Assembly (NCBI RefSeq): GCF_002368095.1
Contig: NZ_AP018227.1
Location: 4,861,782-4,925,781 of the forward strand
DNA from: Calothrix parasitica NIES-267
GTDB taxonomy: Bacteria; Cyanobacteriota; Cyanobacteriia; Cyanobacteriales; Nostocaceae
Reading direction: 5' to 3'
DNA length: 64,000 nt
How positions within the stretch are numbered: position 1 is the stretch's first letter; the number at the start of each line of letters is the position of its first letter. Positions 37,594-48,267 of the stretch are shown here, one piece after another. Position numbers and translations under genes: made by a program. Under the pieces are notes generated by a model. The model worked only from the letters and a program-made list of their open reading frames with translations, did no database searches and was not told where the DNA came from.

Positions 37594-38673
37594 CGGGAAG
37601 GGAGTAATTCGCTTTTAGATACCGCAACATTTACCAACGAAGATTCTGGTAACGTTAATTTAACTGCGCGTCAATTTACTGCAATCGGAGGAGCGCAGGT
37701 AATTACAAGTACTTTTGCTGAAGGTAGAGCGGGAGATTTAACAGTTTTAGTGTCCGAATCAATTGATTTAATCGACCCTTCAGAGCAAGGTTTTGTATCT
37801 GGGTTATTTGCATCTTCTTCTCAAACTGCTTCCGGAAGGGGTGGAGATATCAAAGTTACTACAACAGATTTTAATATTGTTGATGGTGCTGGAGTTTCCG
37901 TAAGTGGTGCAGGAGTTGGTGATTCTGGAAATATTGATATTGAAGCAGTGAAACTTTTCTTAGAAAATAGTTCAATTACTGCTCAAAGTGTTTCCGGTAA
38001 AGGTGGTAATATCAATCTTTCAATTTTGGAATCTTTAATTCTACGCAATAACAGTACTATATCTACCCGAGCCGGAACAGAAAACAGTGGTGGTGGAAAC
38101 GGAGGGAATATTACAATAAATGGTGGTTTAGTTGTTGCCGTACCTGAAGAAAATAGCGATATTAATGCCAATGCTTTCCAAGGTGATGGTGGAAATATTT
38201 TAATTAATACCCCTGGATTATTTGGAATTCAATTTCGAGAACAAACAACTCCTCAAAGCGATATTACAGCAAGTTCGGAATTTGGTATCGATGGAGATTT
38301 TAATTTAAATCTGCAAGAATTGGATATCACATCCGGCTTGATTGAACTTCCCCAAAATTTAACCGATGCTGCTGATAGAATTAGCGCTGGTTGTCCAACT
38401 GACGAAGAAGCTCGGTTTGTGACATCTGGAAGAGGTGGAATTCCAAGAAACCCCAGACAAGCATTACAAAACGAAATTATTCTACAAGATTTAAGAAATA
38501 CAGTTAACAGTGAACAGTTATCAGTGAGCAGTACCAGGAGAATTAATAACGATAAAAAAATCAAAGAAGCTACACGATGGATTGTAAATCAAAATGGAGA
38601 TATCGAATTTATCGCTGATAATCGTCATATAAATAAAGAAAATATTTTTAACAAAAATAGCTGTCAAAAATAA
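37594..38673 (+). pseudogene. TPS-type exoprotein, C-terminal part
   Basis: The frame is open from 37594, just after a TAG, and reads REGSNSLLDTATFTNEDSGN, then typical beta-helix turns (GRAGDLTVLVSESIDL, SGRGGDIKVTTTDFNI). It ends with the exoprotein C-terminal signatures GRGGIPRNPRQAL and EATRWIVNQNGDIEF. It has no start, signal peptide or TPS domain of its own; a GTG at 37750 is unlikely to be a real start. It is the 3' remnant of the gene whose 5' part is at 35438. The codon pattern is intact, which suggests the break is recent. Confidence 0.78.
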
Positions 38674-39110
38674 CTTATACAAACACGATTATCACAAAAA
38701 CCAACAACCATCCGTTACAAAAAATCCACCCGTTGCAAACCAACCATCTCCAATTAAAATTAGAATTTATAGTATTAGCTAAAATATACACAAAAAGCCA
38801 GAATCATAATTTATTAAATAACCATTCCCTTATAAAATTAAACCCAAAACAAAAGAAAGTGGAATCCAATTACTTAAATTAGATTCCAAGGAGGAAAATG
38901 CAAAAACAATATTATTCTCTGGTTTCTTGATTTTTAATTACCAGTAAATAATCTTATTTATACTGTATTATACATATCTTTAAAATAGTTTAGTTATGAT
39001 TTTTTAAAGAATAGTTTAAATCAATAAAATCAAATAGTTACTACTTTTCCTACTAATTAATTATTTGTTTAGTTCAAAAAATGATTCTTGAAAAAGATAG
39101 TGATTTTAAG
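38674..39110. other. Non-coding AT-rich region
   Basis: About 440 bases between convergent gene ends. No gene or strong repeat was seen except AT-rich tracts. A Shine-Dalgarno-like AAGGAGGAAAATG at 38888 opens a frame that ends after a few codons. Confidence 0.4.
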
Positions 39111-39138
39111 AAACCCGGCTTTTCAAAAAACCGGGTTT
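39111..39138 (-). terminator. Hairpin terminator of the nucleoside-hydrolase fusion gene
   Basis: AAACCCGG (39111-39118) pairs with CCGGGTTT (39131-39138), 16 bases beyond the minus-strand stop codon. The stem resembles the repeat at 10899-10966. Confidence 0.6.
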
Positions 39139-39153
39139 GTTAATCAAACTAAA

Positions 39154-42100
39154 TTATACGGCAAAAATCATCTCTTGATTGCTGCTAAATGTATTTGCAG
39201 ATTGTCCCGCTATTACTGCGAGTTTGTCACCTTGAAGGAAGATTTCAGCACCGGAATCACCATTGGTAAAGTTGAGATTATCCAAACTACTAATTTCTAA
39301 CTTTGTAGAACCTAACTGAAAGTTGAAAATAGTATCGAAACCTTCACCTTTATCTAAAATAACGGTAGCTTCCCCAGCACCAAGGAATACAGTATCAAAT
39401 CCCAAACCGGAATCAATTAAATCGTTACCACCGTTTCCAAAGATGAAGTCATCACCTCTTCCACCTTCGATTACGTCAGCTTCAAAACCACCATAAATAT
39501 CGTCGTCACCTCTTCCACCAATTAAGGTGTCCATTCCACCGTTACCAGCAATATTATCGTCACCTCTACCACCGCTAATAATTTCAGCAGCATTGGTACC
39601 GTAGAGATTGTCATCTTTGGTGGTTCCAGATATTTCGTTAGATAAGGATGTGTCGATAATTGTGAAACTAGCAGCGTTCTCGTCAGAATCAATGCTGTAA
39701 TTACCCGAAGCTAAACCAAATTTAACGCTTTCTGGTCCTTCGGTATTGTTATCGGCGATAATATCGTTTAACAAAGTCGCGCTGGTAGCACCTTCAGCAA
39801 TTGTGACGGTTGCTCCGTCAATTAATCCGGTGTCGTCGTTAACAATCAAGTTAAAGTCGGTTATATTCTCGCTACCTTCAACAAAGTAGGTGATATCTCC
39901 TGGTAATGGATCTGTATCTTCTACTAAATCAAGATTGACTGTTAAACCACCACTTGGTGCAGCTTCTGTTAACTCAAAATTGAATTTAAGCTGTTCTCCT
40001 TCGTTTACGTTTGTGGGTTCTGCGTTTAAACTCAGGGTTGGTAAGTCGGTGGAAGTATCAACAATAGTAAAGCTAGCAGCGTTCTCGTCAGAATCAATGC
40101 TGTAATTACCCGAAGCTAAACCAAATTTAACGCTTTCTGGTCCTTCGGTATTGTTATCGGCAATAATGTCGTTTAACAAAGTAGCACTGGTAGCACCTTC
40201 AGCAATTTTTACGGTTGCTCCGTCAATTAATCCGGTGTCTTCGTTAACAATCAAGTTAAAGTCGGTGATATTTTCACTTCCTTCAACAAAGTAGGTGATA
40301 TCTCCCGGTAATGGATCTGTGTCTTCTACTAAATCAAGATTGACTGTTAAACCACCAGTTGGAGCAGCTTCTGTTAACTCAAAATTGAATTTAAGCTGTT
40401 CTCCTTCGTTTACGTTTGTGGGTTCTGCATTTAAGCTTAGAGTTGGTAAGTCGGTGGAAGTATCAACAATTGTGAAACTAGCAGCGTTATCTTCACCATC
40501 AATGCTGTAATCACCATCAGCTAAACCAAATTTAACGCTTTCTGACCCTTCGGTATTGTTATCGGCGATAATATCGTTTAGTAAAGTAGCACTTGTCGCA
40601 CCTTCAGCAATTGTTACGGTTGCTCCGTCAATTAATCCGGTCTCGTCGTCAACAATCAAGTTAAAGTCGGTGATATTTTCACTTCCTTCAACAAAGTAGG
40701 TGATATCTCCCGGTAACGGGTCGGTGTCTTCTACTAAATCAAGATTGACTGTTAAACCACCAGTTGGAGCAGCTTCTGTTAAATTAAAGTTGAATTTAAG
40801 CTGTTCTCCTTCGTTTACGTTTGTGGGTTCTGCATTTAAGCTCAGAGTTGGTAAAACGGGTTCGACAGTTTCAGCAAATAATTTCACATTATCAAATTCT
40901 ACGTCTTCTCCCGAATCTCCTAGAAGATTAACCAAGCGGATTCCTAAATCTTGTCCGAGGAAGGGTTCGGTATCGGTAGCAGTGAAGTTGACGGTTGAGG
41001 TTGCAAATTCTCCTTCTGCAATGCTCAAACTATTATCATCCCTAGCAAGAACTTTTCCACCTGCTAGTAATTCCACACGATAACCGGGGAATCCTCCATA
41101 ATTAAAGCCGTCGTTTGGATCATTTTCCGCAGCGTTACCAACTTCAACTTGTAAGGAGTATTTTGTATTAGCTTTTAGTTGAGTATCGAGGGTTTGAGTT
41201 AAACCAAATATTCCACTTCCAACTGGTGCTTGAGAATAAGCATATGCTGTATTTTCTCCTTCTGGTGCTTCTGAAGGAAATACATTTGCAATTGGATTAT
41301 AAGCACCGACATCGGTAATATTTTCACCAACTAATGCATCTGGGTCAAACACTTTCCATCCCGGAAGAAATTCACCCAAGCTTGTTTGAGTGAATTGGTT
41401 TTCTGGTAATTGAGGAATTTCAAAACCGGGATTTTCGATTGCAATTGAACTACCACCAAGGTCAGTTTCAAAAATAGTTGTCACTACTTCCTTACTCAAA
41501 GGATTAGCTCTGTAACCTACCCCGTCGTTTAAAACAGTGGTGAAAATTTCGTCGATTTCTGCAATATCATCAGCAACAGCTTGAGAAACTAATGTTGCTT
41601 CCGTAGCACCTTCAGCAATAGTTAGATTAAAACCGAGGGATATGTTATCTATCACTAAGAAACTAAAGTCGGTAATATTAGTGCTTCCTTCAACGTTGTA
41701 AATTACATCTCCTGGTTCTGGATCGTTATTGAAAGTAATAGGTAGCGAGAGAGTTAATCCACCTTCGGGAGCGGGTTTATTTAAACTGAAATTCCAAGCA
41801 AAGGTACCTCCTTCGGTAACGTTTACTTGTTCGGTATTTAAACTAACTACTGGTTCTCTAGTAAGAATCGTTTGTACTTCGTTACTGTCGGGATTTGCTC
41901 TGTAATCTACCCCGTCGGCTAAAACGGTGGTAAAAATCTCGTCGGCTAATTCTTCGAGGTCGTTATCATCAGCAACAGCTTCGGAAACTAACGTTGCACT
42001 GGTTACACCTTCTTCTAAAGTAACGCTAAAACCAATCGATATATTGTCTTCGACAATGAAATCAAAATCGGTAATACCAGTGCTACCTTCAACGTTGTAA

Positions 42101-44853
42101 ATTACATCTCCTGGTTCTGGGTCGTTATTTTGAGTAATTGGTAAATTTAAAGTTAATCCACCGCTCGGTACGGGTTTATCTAAACTGAAATCCCAAGCAA
42201 ATGTATCTCCTTCAGTGGAAATTAAAGTGGATGGAGCTATGCTGACAATTGGTGCAGAAGAAGAAGGAGCTTCACCATCCTCAACAATCGTTGTTACTAC
42301 TTGATTGCTCACAGGATTAGCAACATAGTCATTCCCGTCGGCTAAAACAGTAGTGAAAATTTCGTCGAATTCTGCAATATCATCTACAACAGCTCGGGAA
42401 ACTAATTTCGCGACCGTTTCACCTTCTGGAATAGTTAGGGTAAAACCAACGGACACATCATTTTCGGTGATGAAACCAAAGTCGCTAATATTGGTACTTC
42501 CTTCAACGTTGTACTCTACATCTCCTGGTTCTGGGTCGTTATTTAAAGTGATTGGTAACGAGAGAGTTAATCCACCTTCGGGTGCAGGTCGATTTAAACT
42601 GAAATTCCAAGCAAAGGTATCTCCTTCAGCAACGTTAACTTGTTCGGGGGTTAAAGTCACTACTGTTCTATCGGTGAAGATGGTAGTAAGGCTATTTTGA
42701 TTGGGATTTGCGCGATAATTCTCCCCATCAGCTATTGTATATAAGCCAATTTCGTCGGTTTCTGGAATACCATCAACAGATGTATCTCCAACTAATTTCG
42801 CTTCAGTAACACCCTCAGCCAAGCCAACGGTAAAACCAAGAAGGATGTCGTTTTCTCCGAAAAGGAAATCAAAATCGGTAATACCGCTGCTAGCTTCAAA
42901 GTTGAAGCTTGCATCCCCTGCTCCTGACTCGGTATTTTGAGTAATTACTATGTTTAGAGTTAATCCACCTTCGGGAACAGGTTTATCTAAACTAAAATTC
43001 CAAACGAATGAATCTCCTTCAGTAGAAATTAAAATTTCTGGAAAAAAGCTAACTGTAGGTATCACAACTTCCTCAATGGTGGTAGTAATCGTAGTTGAAG
43101 CTGAATCTACTATGTAATTTTCGTTCTCAAGTAAAGTTAGAGAATAAGTTTCCGCACCCTCTTCTTTGTTGTCTGTAAGTGCTTTTATGCCAATAGTTGC
43201 TTCGGTAGCTCCTTCTGCAATGGTGATATTGGCAACAAAAATGTCACCTTCTACCCTATCGTTGAAATCAATAACATTACTGAATAGTTCTAAGGCATTC
43301 TCTGTATCACCAGGTTCACCGTCTGGGTCATCGATTCGCAGTTTGATAGCTAAACCACCACTCGGTGCTGGTTCGCTAAGATTAAAGGTAATTAGCTGTG
43401 CTTCTCCACCTTCGGAAACTACTGTTCTATCTGCACTAAAGCTAACTGTAGGTAAAGTCATATTGTCTTCAATAGTAGTAGTAATTGTTGTAGAACCGGT
43501 CGCGACTATGTAATTTTCGTCTTCAAGTAAAGTAAACGAATAAGTTTCTCCTACTTCAACCAAATCATCTTCAAAAGCTACAACTCCAAAAGTCGCTTCT
43601 GAGCTTCCTTCTGCAATTGTCAAACTAGCGGTAATAATCCCGTCTTCTTCAACCTGTCCAAAATCAGTAATATTAGTAATAAATTCTGGTGGAAAAGTTG
43701 TATCTCCCGGTCCCGAATCTCCATCTGGGTCATCGACTCGGATATTCACAACTAAACCACCACTCGGTGCTGGTTCGCTGAGATTGAAAGTGAGAATTTG
43801 AGCTTCTCCACCTTCAACAATCGTGGTTCTATCGACGCTAAAACCAACTACTGGTAATTCGACATAGGAAAAAACTTCCCCAGCATCAAATTTAATGTTG
43901 TCAAAGTTGGGGTCTAAGGATACTAAAACGTTTGGATTCAAACCGGGAACAGCAAACGTTTGTCCTTGATTTTCTCCCGGTGCAGATTCTGTATCTACAT
44001 CTATATGTAAAGGTGTTTCAGAAGAAAAATCTGGTTCCGATAGGTTAACCGCTGCAACCAAATCCCAGACTGGGTTTGGGTCGTTGTCGCTTTGAATTAC
44101 CGTCAATGCAAAATCTAATAATTCAGCTGCAATTAAACTTTCTGGTGTTCCGGTTTCCAACCATTCTTGATAGTCTTGACGGTCGAATTCAATTTGATTT
44201 GTTGCATCGAGTGGTGTAAGTTGAATTTTTAATCCTTTCTCACCAAATTCAAATACCTCTTGTGCTGCTACAGGGTCAACCCAAATATTAAATTCTGCTG
44301 TTTCGTTTGTAGAAAAAGGTGGGTCGGGAAGTACTGGTAAGTTACCTGGAACAAAAACCGCTCCCCCCATAACCTGCAAAATCGAAATATTATCGATAAT
44401 TGAAGGGTCTTGACGTAAAGCTTCAGCAATATTTGTCAGAGGTCCCGTTGCTAAAATTGCAACTGGTTCTGGTGAATTTTTGATAGTCTCGATTATCAAA
44501 TCTACTGCTGGTTTGGTTTCGATATGTAGAACTTCTTCTGGTAAGGTTACGAAGGGAGACCAGAAAGTATCAGAACCATCTCGAATAAAATCGGGAAATT
44601 CGTTGTCTCCCGACAAAGGAGTTGAACGTCCGACTCCAACGGGAATATCTGTATCCCCCAAACGTCCCAACATCCGCTTGATATTATCGTCGAATACTTC
44701 CGTCCGAGCGATTCCATTCGCGATAGTAATTGCTTGAATATCAAACTTAGGATTAGCCAGCATATAAGCTAAAGCTGTCATCCCATCTTGGCTACCGTCG
44801 TCATCAAAAATTAGCGGAATTGGATTTACGGACACATTGGAATCCTGGGACAT
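39154..44853 (-). CDS. Nucleoside-hydrolase-like / Calx-beta / RTX fusion protein
   Basis: 1899 residues, no Sec signal peptide. Residues ~10-330 form an inosine-uridine nucleoside hydrolase (IUNH) domain: IFDDDGSQDGMTAL at 16-28 fits the DxDPGxDDA calcium/ribose motif except that the second Asp of the DD pair is Gly24; LATGPLTNIAEAL and EFNIWVDPVAAQEV are canonical. The late His-Asp of the family is VWDLVAAV, Asp kept and His missing. Residues ~340-1130 are Calx-beta-like repeats, ~1135-1320 a jelly-roll-like carbohydrate-binding segment (NPGFEIPQLPENQF), then three near-identical 135-residue repeats and RTX calcium loops (GGRGDDNIAGNGG, ~1745-1815). RTX endings without Sec signal imply type I secretion. 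Activity of the enzyme domain is uncertain. Confidence 0.82.
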   Translation of the reverse strand: MSQDSNVSVNPIPLIFDDDGSQDGMTALAYMLANPKFDIQAITIANGIARTEVFDDNIKRMLGRLGDTDIPVGVGRSTPLSGDNEFPDFIRDGSDTFWSPFVTLPEEVLHIETKPAVDLIIETIKNSPEPVAILATGPLTNIAEALRQDPSIIDNISILQVMGGAVFVPGNLPVLPDPPFSTNETAEFNIWVDPVAAQEVFEFGEKGLKIQLTPLDATNQIEFDRQDYQEWLETGTPESLIAAELLDFALTVIQSDNDPNPVWDLVAAVNLSEPDFSSETPLHIDVDTESAPGENQGQTFAVPGLNPNVLVSLDPNFDNIKFDAGEVFSYVELPVVGFSVDRTTIVEGGEAQILTFNLSEPAPSGGLVVNIRVDDPDGDSGPGDTTFPPEFITNITDFGQVEEDGIITASLTIAEGSSEATFGVVAFEDDLVEVGETYSFTLLEDENYIVATGSTTITTTIEDNMTLPTVSFSADRTVVSEGGEAQLITFNLSEPAPSGGLAIKLRIDDPDGEPGDTENALELFSNVIDFNDRVEGDIFVANITIAEGATEATIGIKALTDNKEEGAETYSLTLLENENYIVDSASTTITTTIEEVVIPTVSFFPEILISTEGDSFVWNFSLDKPVPEGGLTLNIVITQNTESGAGDASFNFEASSGITDFDFLFGENDILLGFTVGLAEGVTEAKLVGDTSVDGIPETDEIGLYTIADGENYRANPNQNSLTTIFTDRTVVTLTPEQVNVAEGDTFAWNFSLNRPAPEGGLTLSLPITLNNDPEPGDVEYNVEGSTNISDFGFITENDVSVGFTLTIPEGETVAKLVSRAVVDDIAEFDEIFTTVLADGNDYVANPVSNQVVTTIVEDGEAPSSSAPIVSIAPSTLISTEGDTFAWDFSLDKPVPSGGLTLNLPITQNNDPEPGDVIYNVEGSTGITDFDFIVEDNISIGFSVTLEEGVTSATLVSEAVADDNDLEELADEIFTTVLADGVDYRANPDSNEVQTILTREPVVSLNTEQVNVTEGGTFAWNFSLNKPAPEGGLTLSLPITFNNDPEPGDVIYNVEGSTNITDFSFLVIDNISLGFNLTIAEGATEATLVSQAVADDIAEIDEIFTTVLNDGVGYRANPLSKEVVTTIFETDLGGSSIAIENPGFEIPQLPENQFTQTSLGEFLPGWKVFDPDALVGENITDVGAYNPIANVFPSEAPEGENTAYAYSQAPVGSGIFGLTQTLDTQLKANTKYSLQVEVGNAAENDPNDGFNYGGFPGYRVELLAGGKVLARDDNSLSIAEGEFATSTVNFTATDTEPFLGQDLGIRLVNLLGDSGEDVEFDNVKLFAETVEPVLPTLSLNAEPTNVNEGEQLKFNFNLTEAAPTGGLTVNLDLVEDTDPLPGDITYFVEGSENITDFNLIVDDETGLIDGATVTIAEGATSATLLNDIIADNNTEGSESVKFGLADGDYSIDGEDNAASFTIVDTSTDLPTLSLNAEPTNVNEGEQLKFNFELTEAAPTGGLTVNLDLVEDTDPLPGDITYFVEGSENITDFNLIVNEDTGLIDGATVKIAEGATSATLLNDIIADNNTEGPESVKFGLASGNYSIDSDENAASFTIVDTSTDLPTLSLNAEPTNVNEGEQLKFNFELTEAAPSGGLTVNLDLVEDTDPLPGDITYFVEGSENITDFNLIVNDDTGLIDGATVTIAEGATSATLLNDIIADNNTEGPESVKFGLASGNYSIDSDENAASFTIIDTSLSNEISGTTKDDNLYGTNAAEIISGGRGDDNIAGNGGMDTLIGGRGDDDIYGGFEADVIEGGRGDDFIFGNGGNDLIDSGLGFDTVFLGAGEATVILDKGEGFDTIFNFQLGSTKLEISSLDNLNFTNGDSGAEIFLQGDKLAVIAGQSANTFSSNQEMIFAV
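39640..40854. repeat. Three 405-bp tandem repeats in the fusion gene
   Basis: Period 405 bases (135 codons), for example GGTGATATCTCC-type sites near 39890, 40295 and 40700. Units encode LPTLSLNAEPTNVNEGEQLK and GLTVNLDLVEDTDPLPGD segments and differ at few positions. Confidence 0.85.
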
Positions 44854-45543
44854 TTTTAATTTTTCTCAGTTACTATTAATTACCCATGAAAAAGCTGGAC
44901 TGTTCTAACAGCAGCCCAAATCAACATTCAGTAATGCCAAAAAAATAAATATTCTACTGCAATCAAAATAAAAATAAACTGTTATTTCAACTAGTGATAG
45001 CAGCAATATAATAATCAGGAAGAGAACTATTTGTATAGGTATTCGGATTAAAACAGATTAATAATAAAATCACCAATAATGCCTTTAACATTGATTTGAA
45101 TATTTCAATGATAGATTTTTACTATTAAATGATTAACTTTTACTACTAGTAAAACTCTGGCTGAGAATGCTTTATAGTAAATATTTTATTCATAATCATC
45201 CAAATTTACAGCAAATACTATTCTGTGTTCTGCTGTTGAATACTAACTCAGTTCCTAATTATTTATACATTCACAATATACGCAAAATTACAGACCAGAA
45301 CCATAAAGATTTGATGAAGAATGCGGAATCATAAATGTCTTAAAAGTTGATATATAAGAGTTTTAGCTATTCCGGGCTTTTCTTACTTTTTTTATTAATT
45401 AGGTTATTTAAAACATACTTTTCTTACTTATGTAACTTTTAAAATTTGTTATCTGATTAACTTTTTACTTGAATAAAAGTCATAAAAGTGATATTTGGAT
45501 ATAACGTCTTAATGAATTTCAGCAAAAGCCCGAACAATTTGAT
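44854..45543. other. Divergent intergenic region
   Basis: 690 AT-rich bases between the start of the fusion gene (minus) and the TPS gene at 45544 (plus). No gene was seen. AAAAGTTGATATATAAGAG at about 45346 recalls the AGTTGATA motif upstream of 19517 and 24386. Promoters for both flanking genes must lie here. Confidence 0.5.
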
Positions 45544-48267
45544 ATGAGAATATGCATTTCCTTTATTCTTCTTCTATTTACTTTCCCGATTCTTTCTGTC
45601 AAAGCTCAACTAATTCCCGACAATACTCTGGGAAAAGAAAATTCTAGAGTTAATTCTTCCGTGGAAAGAGATTTAATTGAAGGAGGTGCAATTCGTAATA
45701 ACAACCTTTTCCACAGCTTCAAAGAGTTTAATATTAATCCAAACCAAAAAGTTTATTTCAGCAACCCAGATAATATTACTAATATTCTTACCAGGGTGAC
45801 GGGAAGCAATGCATCGAAGATTTTCGGGACTTTGGGAGTTAGCGGAAATGCAAATTTATTTTTGATTAATCCTAAAGGAATTATTTTTGGTAAAGATGCG
45901 TTTTTAGATATTACCGGTTCGTTTACTGCTACTACCGCTGAAAGTATTTTTATTGATAATTATGAATTTAGTGCTGTAAACCCGAATCAAACACCTTTAT
46001 TAAAAATAAATCTAACTCCAGGATTGCAATATGGAAAAATTAATCCTCAAAGCGAGATTGAGAATCGAGGGATTTTGAAAGTAGGAGAAGGAAAGAATTT
46101 AACGCTTTTGGGTGGAAGAGTTTTTCATCAAGATACAGGTTCTTTAATAGCTCCCGGTGGAAAAGTTGAAATTTCGGGGGATGATATTAATTTAAAGGGA
46201 ACTGTTGATACTCGTGGTTTGAATGGTGAAATTGGAATTTTGTTGATTGACCCGAAAGATATTTTAATTCAAGAGAATAGTAATTTAAGCGGTGATGATA
46301 TAAGTCGAAATTTGGCTGTAAATAATGTTGTTTTGCAGGCTAATAACGATATTACTGTTGATGATGATATTACCGGAATTGGTACGAATAATTTAACCTT
46401 AGAAGCGGGACGTTCTGTTAATATTGCCGAAAATCGAAACATATTTTTAAATGGTGGAAGCTTCAACGCTAAAATAAACGATGAAAATGCTTTACCTAGT
46501 GAAAGAGATGCGGGAATTGCTGAATTCCGAATGAATACCCAATCTTCAATAATTACTAATGGTGGGGATGTAAATATTGTTTCGGGAAGCTTTGGGAATA
46601 CAAGTCAAATAAATACTTTATCAACTGCGATTCTCAGTTCTCAAATTAATGGTACGAGTGGAAATATCAACCTTTCTGCAATTGGTGATATTAAAACTGG
46701 ACGTTTGATAAGCGGTATTTTAAATCCGGATGGTGATTCTTCCCTTAATGCTGGGGATATCAATATAAATAGTACAAACGGCGATATTTTAACTACTGAT
46801 TTTATATTGGCTAATTCTCTAATTAAAGGGGGAAATATTAATATCAAAGCAGCAAATAATATTAATCTTACCGCTCAACAAGCTATTGAGACTGGTAATA
46901 TTGCTTCCATTGGTGGTGCAGTAGCGGGAAACATAACTTTTGATAGCAGTAATGCTATATTATCCCAAAATGTCCGCACGCTTAACGGTATTCTTGGAGA
47001 TGGTATTGGTAACGATATTGATGTTAATACAAAATCATTAACTATCGAAAATGGTTCTATTATCGCTTTAACTTTTGGCGAAAGTAACGGAGGAAATTTA
47101 TTAATTGATGCAGTTGAAGAAATGATATTGCGTCAAAGTTCTGTTGCTACCAATGCTGATGAAGGTAGTAGTGGTAATGCAGGTAATTTAACCATAAATA
47201 CGAAACGGTTAACCGTTGAAAGAATACCGGGTTTACCTTCACCTTTTGCTGTTGGTATTGGTACTAGAACCGATAATAATACTACTGGAAACGGTGGAGA
47301 TTTAACTATTAATGCTAGTTCATCTGTAGAAATTATAGGCGATCGCCCTGGAAGTTTTTCACCCCAACCAAATCAAATAGTGAATTCACTGCTTGGAGGT
47401 GATGATAGAACGGGAATCACCACATCTGCTGAAGGAAGTGGAATATCTGGTAGTTTAAGAATTGATACACCTAGATTGATAGTTCGAGATAATGCTGCAA
47501 TTACTACCGTTCCATTTTCGGGAAAAGGAGGAGATATTAATATCAATGCTTCAGAAATTTTGTTACAAGGTTTATCGGGAATTGGAACCGGAAATTTAGG
47601 TGAAGGTGCAGGAGACTTGAGAATTAATACCCGTTTATTTACTCTTACAAACGGTGCGGTTGTCGGTACATCCACTTTAAATAATATTGGTAACGCGGGT
47701 AATTTTATTTTATCGGTAGAACAATTAAATGTTCGCAACGGTTCTTTAGTAAAAACAGAAACGGTAGGAAATGGTAATGGTGGAAATTTAATAATTAAGG
47801 ATGCTTCGTTTATTGAAGTCGTTGGGTTCTCTTTTGATGGAAGCGTGAAGAGTGCTATCAGTGCTTCTTCTTTCAGTACTGGAAATTCTGGGAATTTAAA
47901 TATTATCACTGATAAGTTAATTGTCCGAGATGGGGGAGAAATTACCACTGCTACCGATATTAATGGGATTGGGGGAAATATTGATATCAACACCCGTAAT
48001 TTAGAAATAAACAACGGTAGAATTAATGCTTCTACAACAACTCCTCAAAACGGAGGAGATATTAATATCAATGCTTCCGAATCTATAGAAGTTATCGGTG
48101 GTGGTTTTGAAAAATTACAGCAAAATATTATTATTCCAGCCTTTGATGGTAATCCAAATAGTATTACCTTAAATAATTTTGATAATGGTATCGTTACCGC
48201 TTCCCAAGGTGAAGGTAATTCGGGAAATATCTTTAGACATCTCCGAAATATAAATAAAATCTGGTAA
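45544..48267 (+). pseudogene. TPS-type exoprotein, 3' end removed by IS5-type insertion
   Basis: 907 residues read, of which about 896 are exoprotein. A signal peptide ends near residue 22 (VKAQ). The TPS domain has NLFHSFKEFNI and NLFLINPKGIIFG. A region with GEIGILLIDPKDILI and beta-helix turns follows. The frame enters the insertion element after GNSGNIF (48231) and stops at 48267 within it. The usual C-terminal GRGGLP and WIVN-type signature is absent. Its first 180 residues are close to those of the 35438 gene. Because the beta-helix is mostly present, a truncated product could still be exported, but loss of the conserved end suggests inactivation. Confidence 0.82.

Noticed and set aside
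39890-41083. Plus-strand frames of 71, 71 and 127 codons opposite the fusion gene
   Set aside because: Shadows of the 405-base repeats on the coding minus strand.
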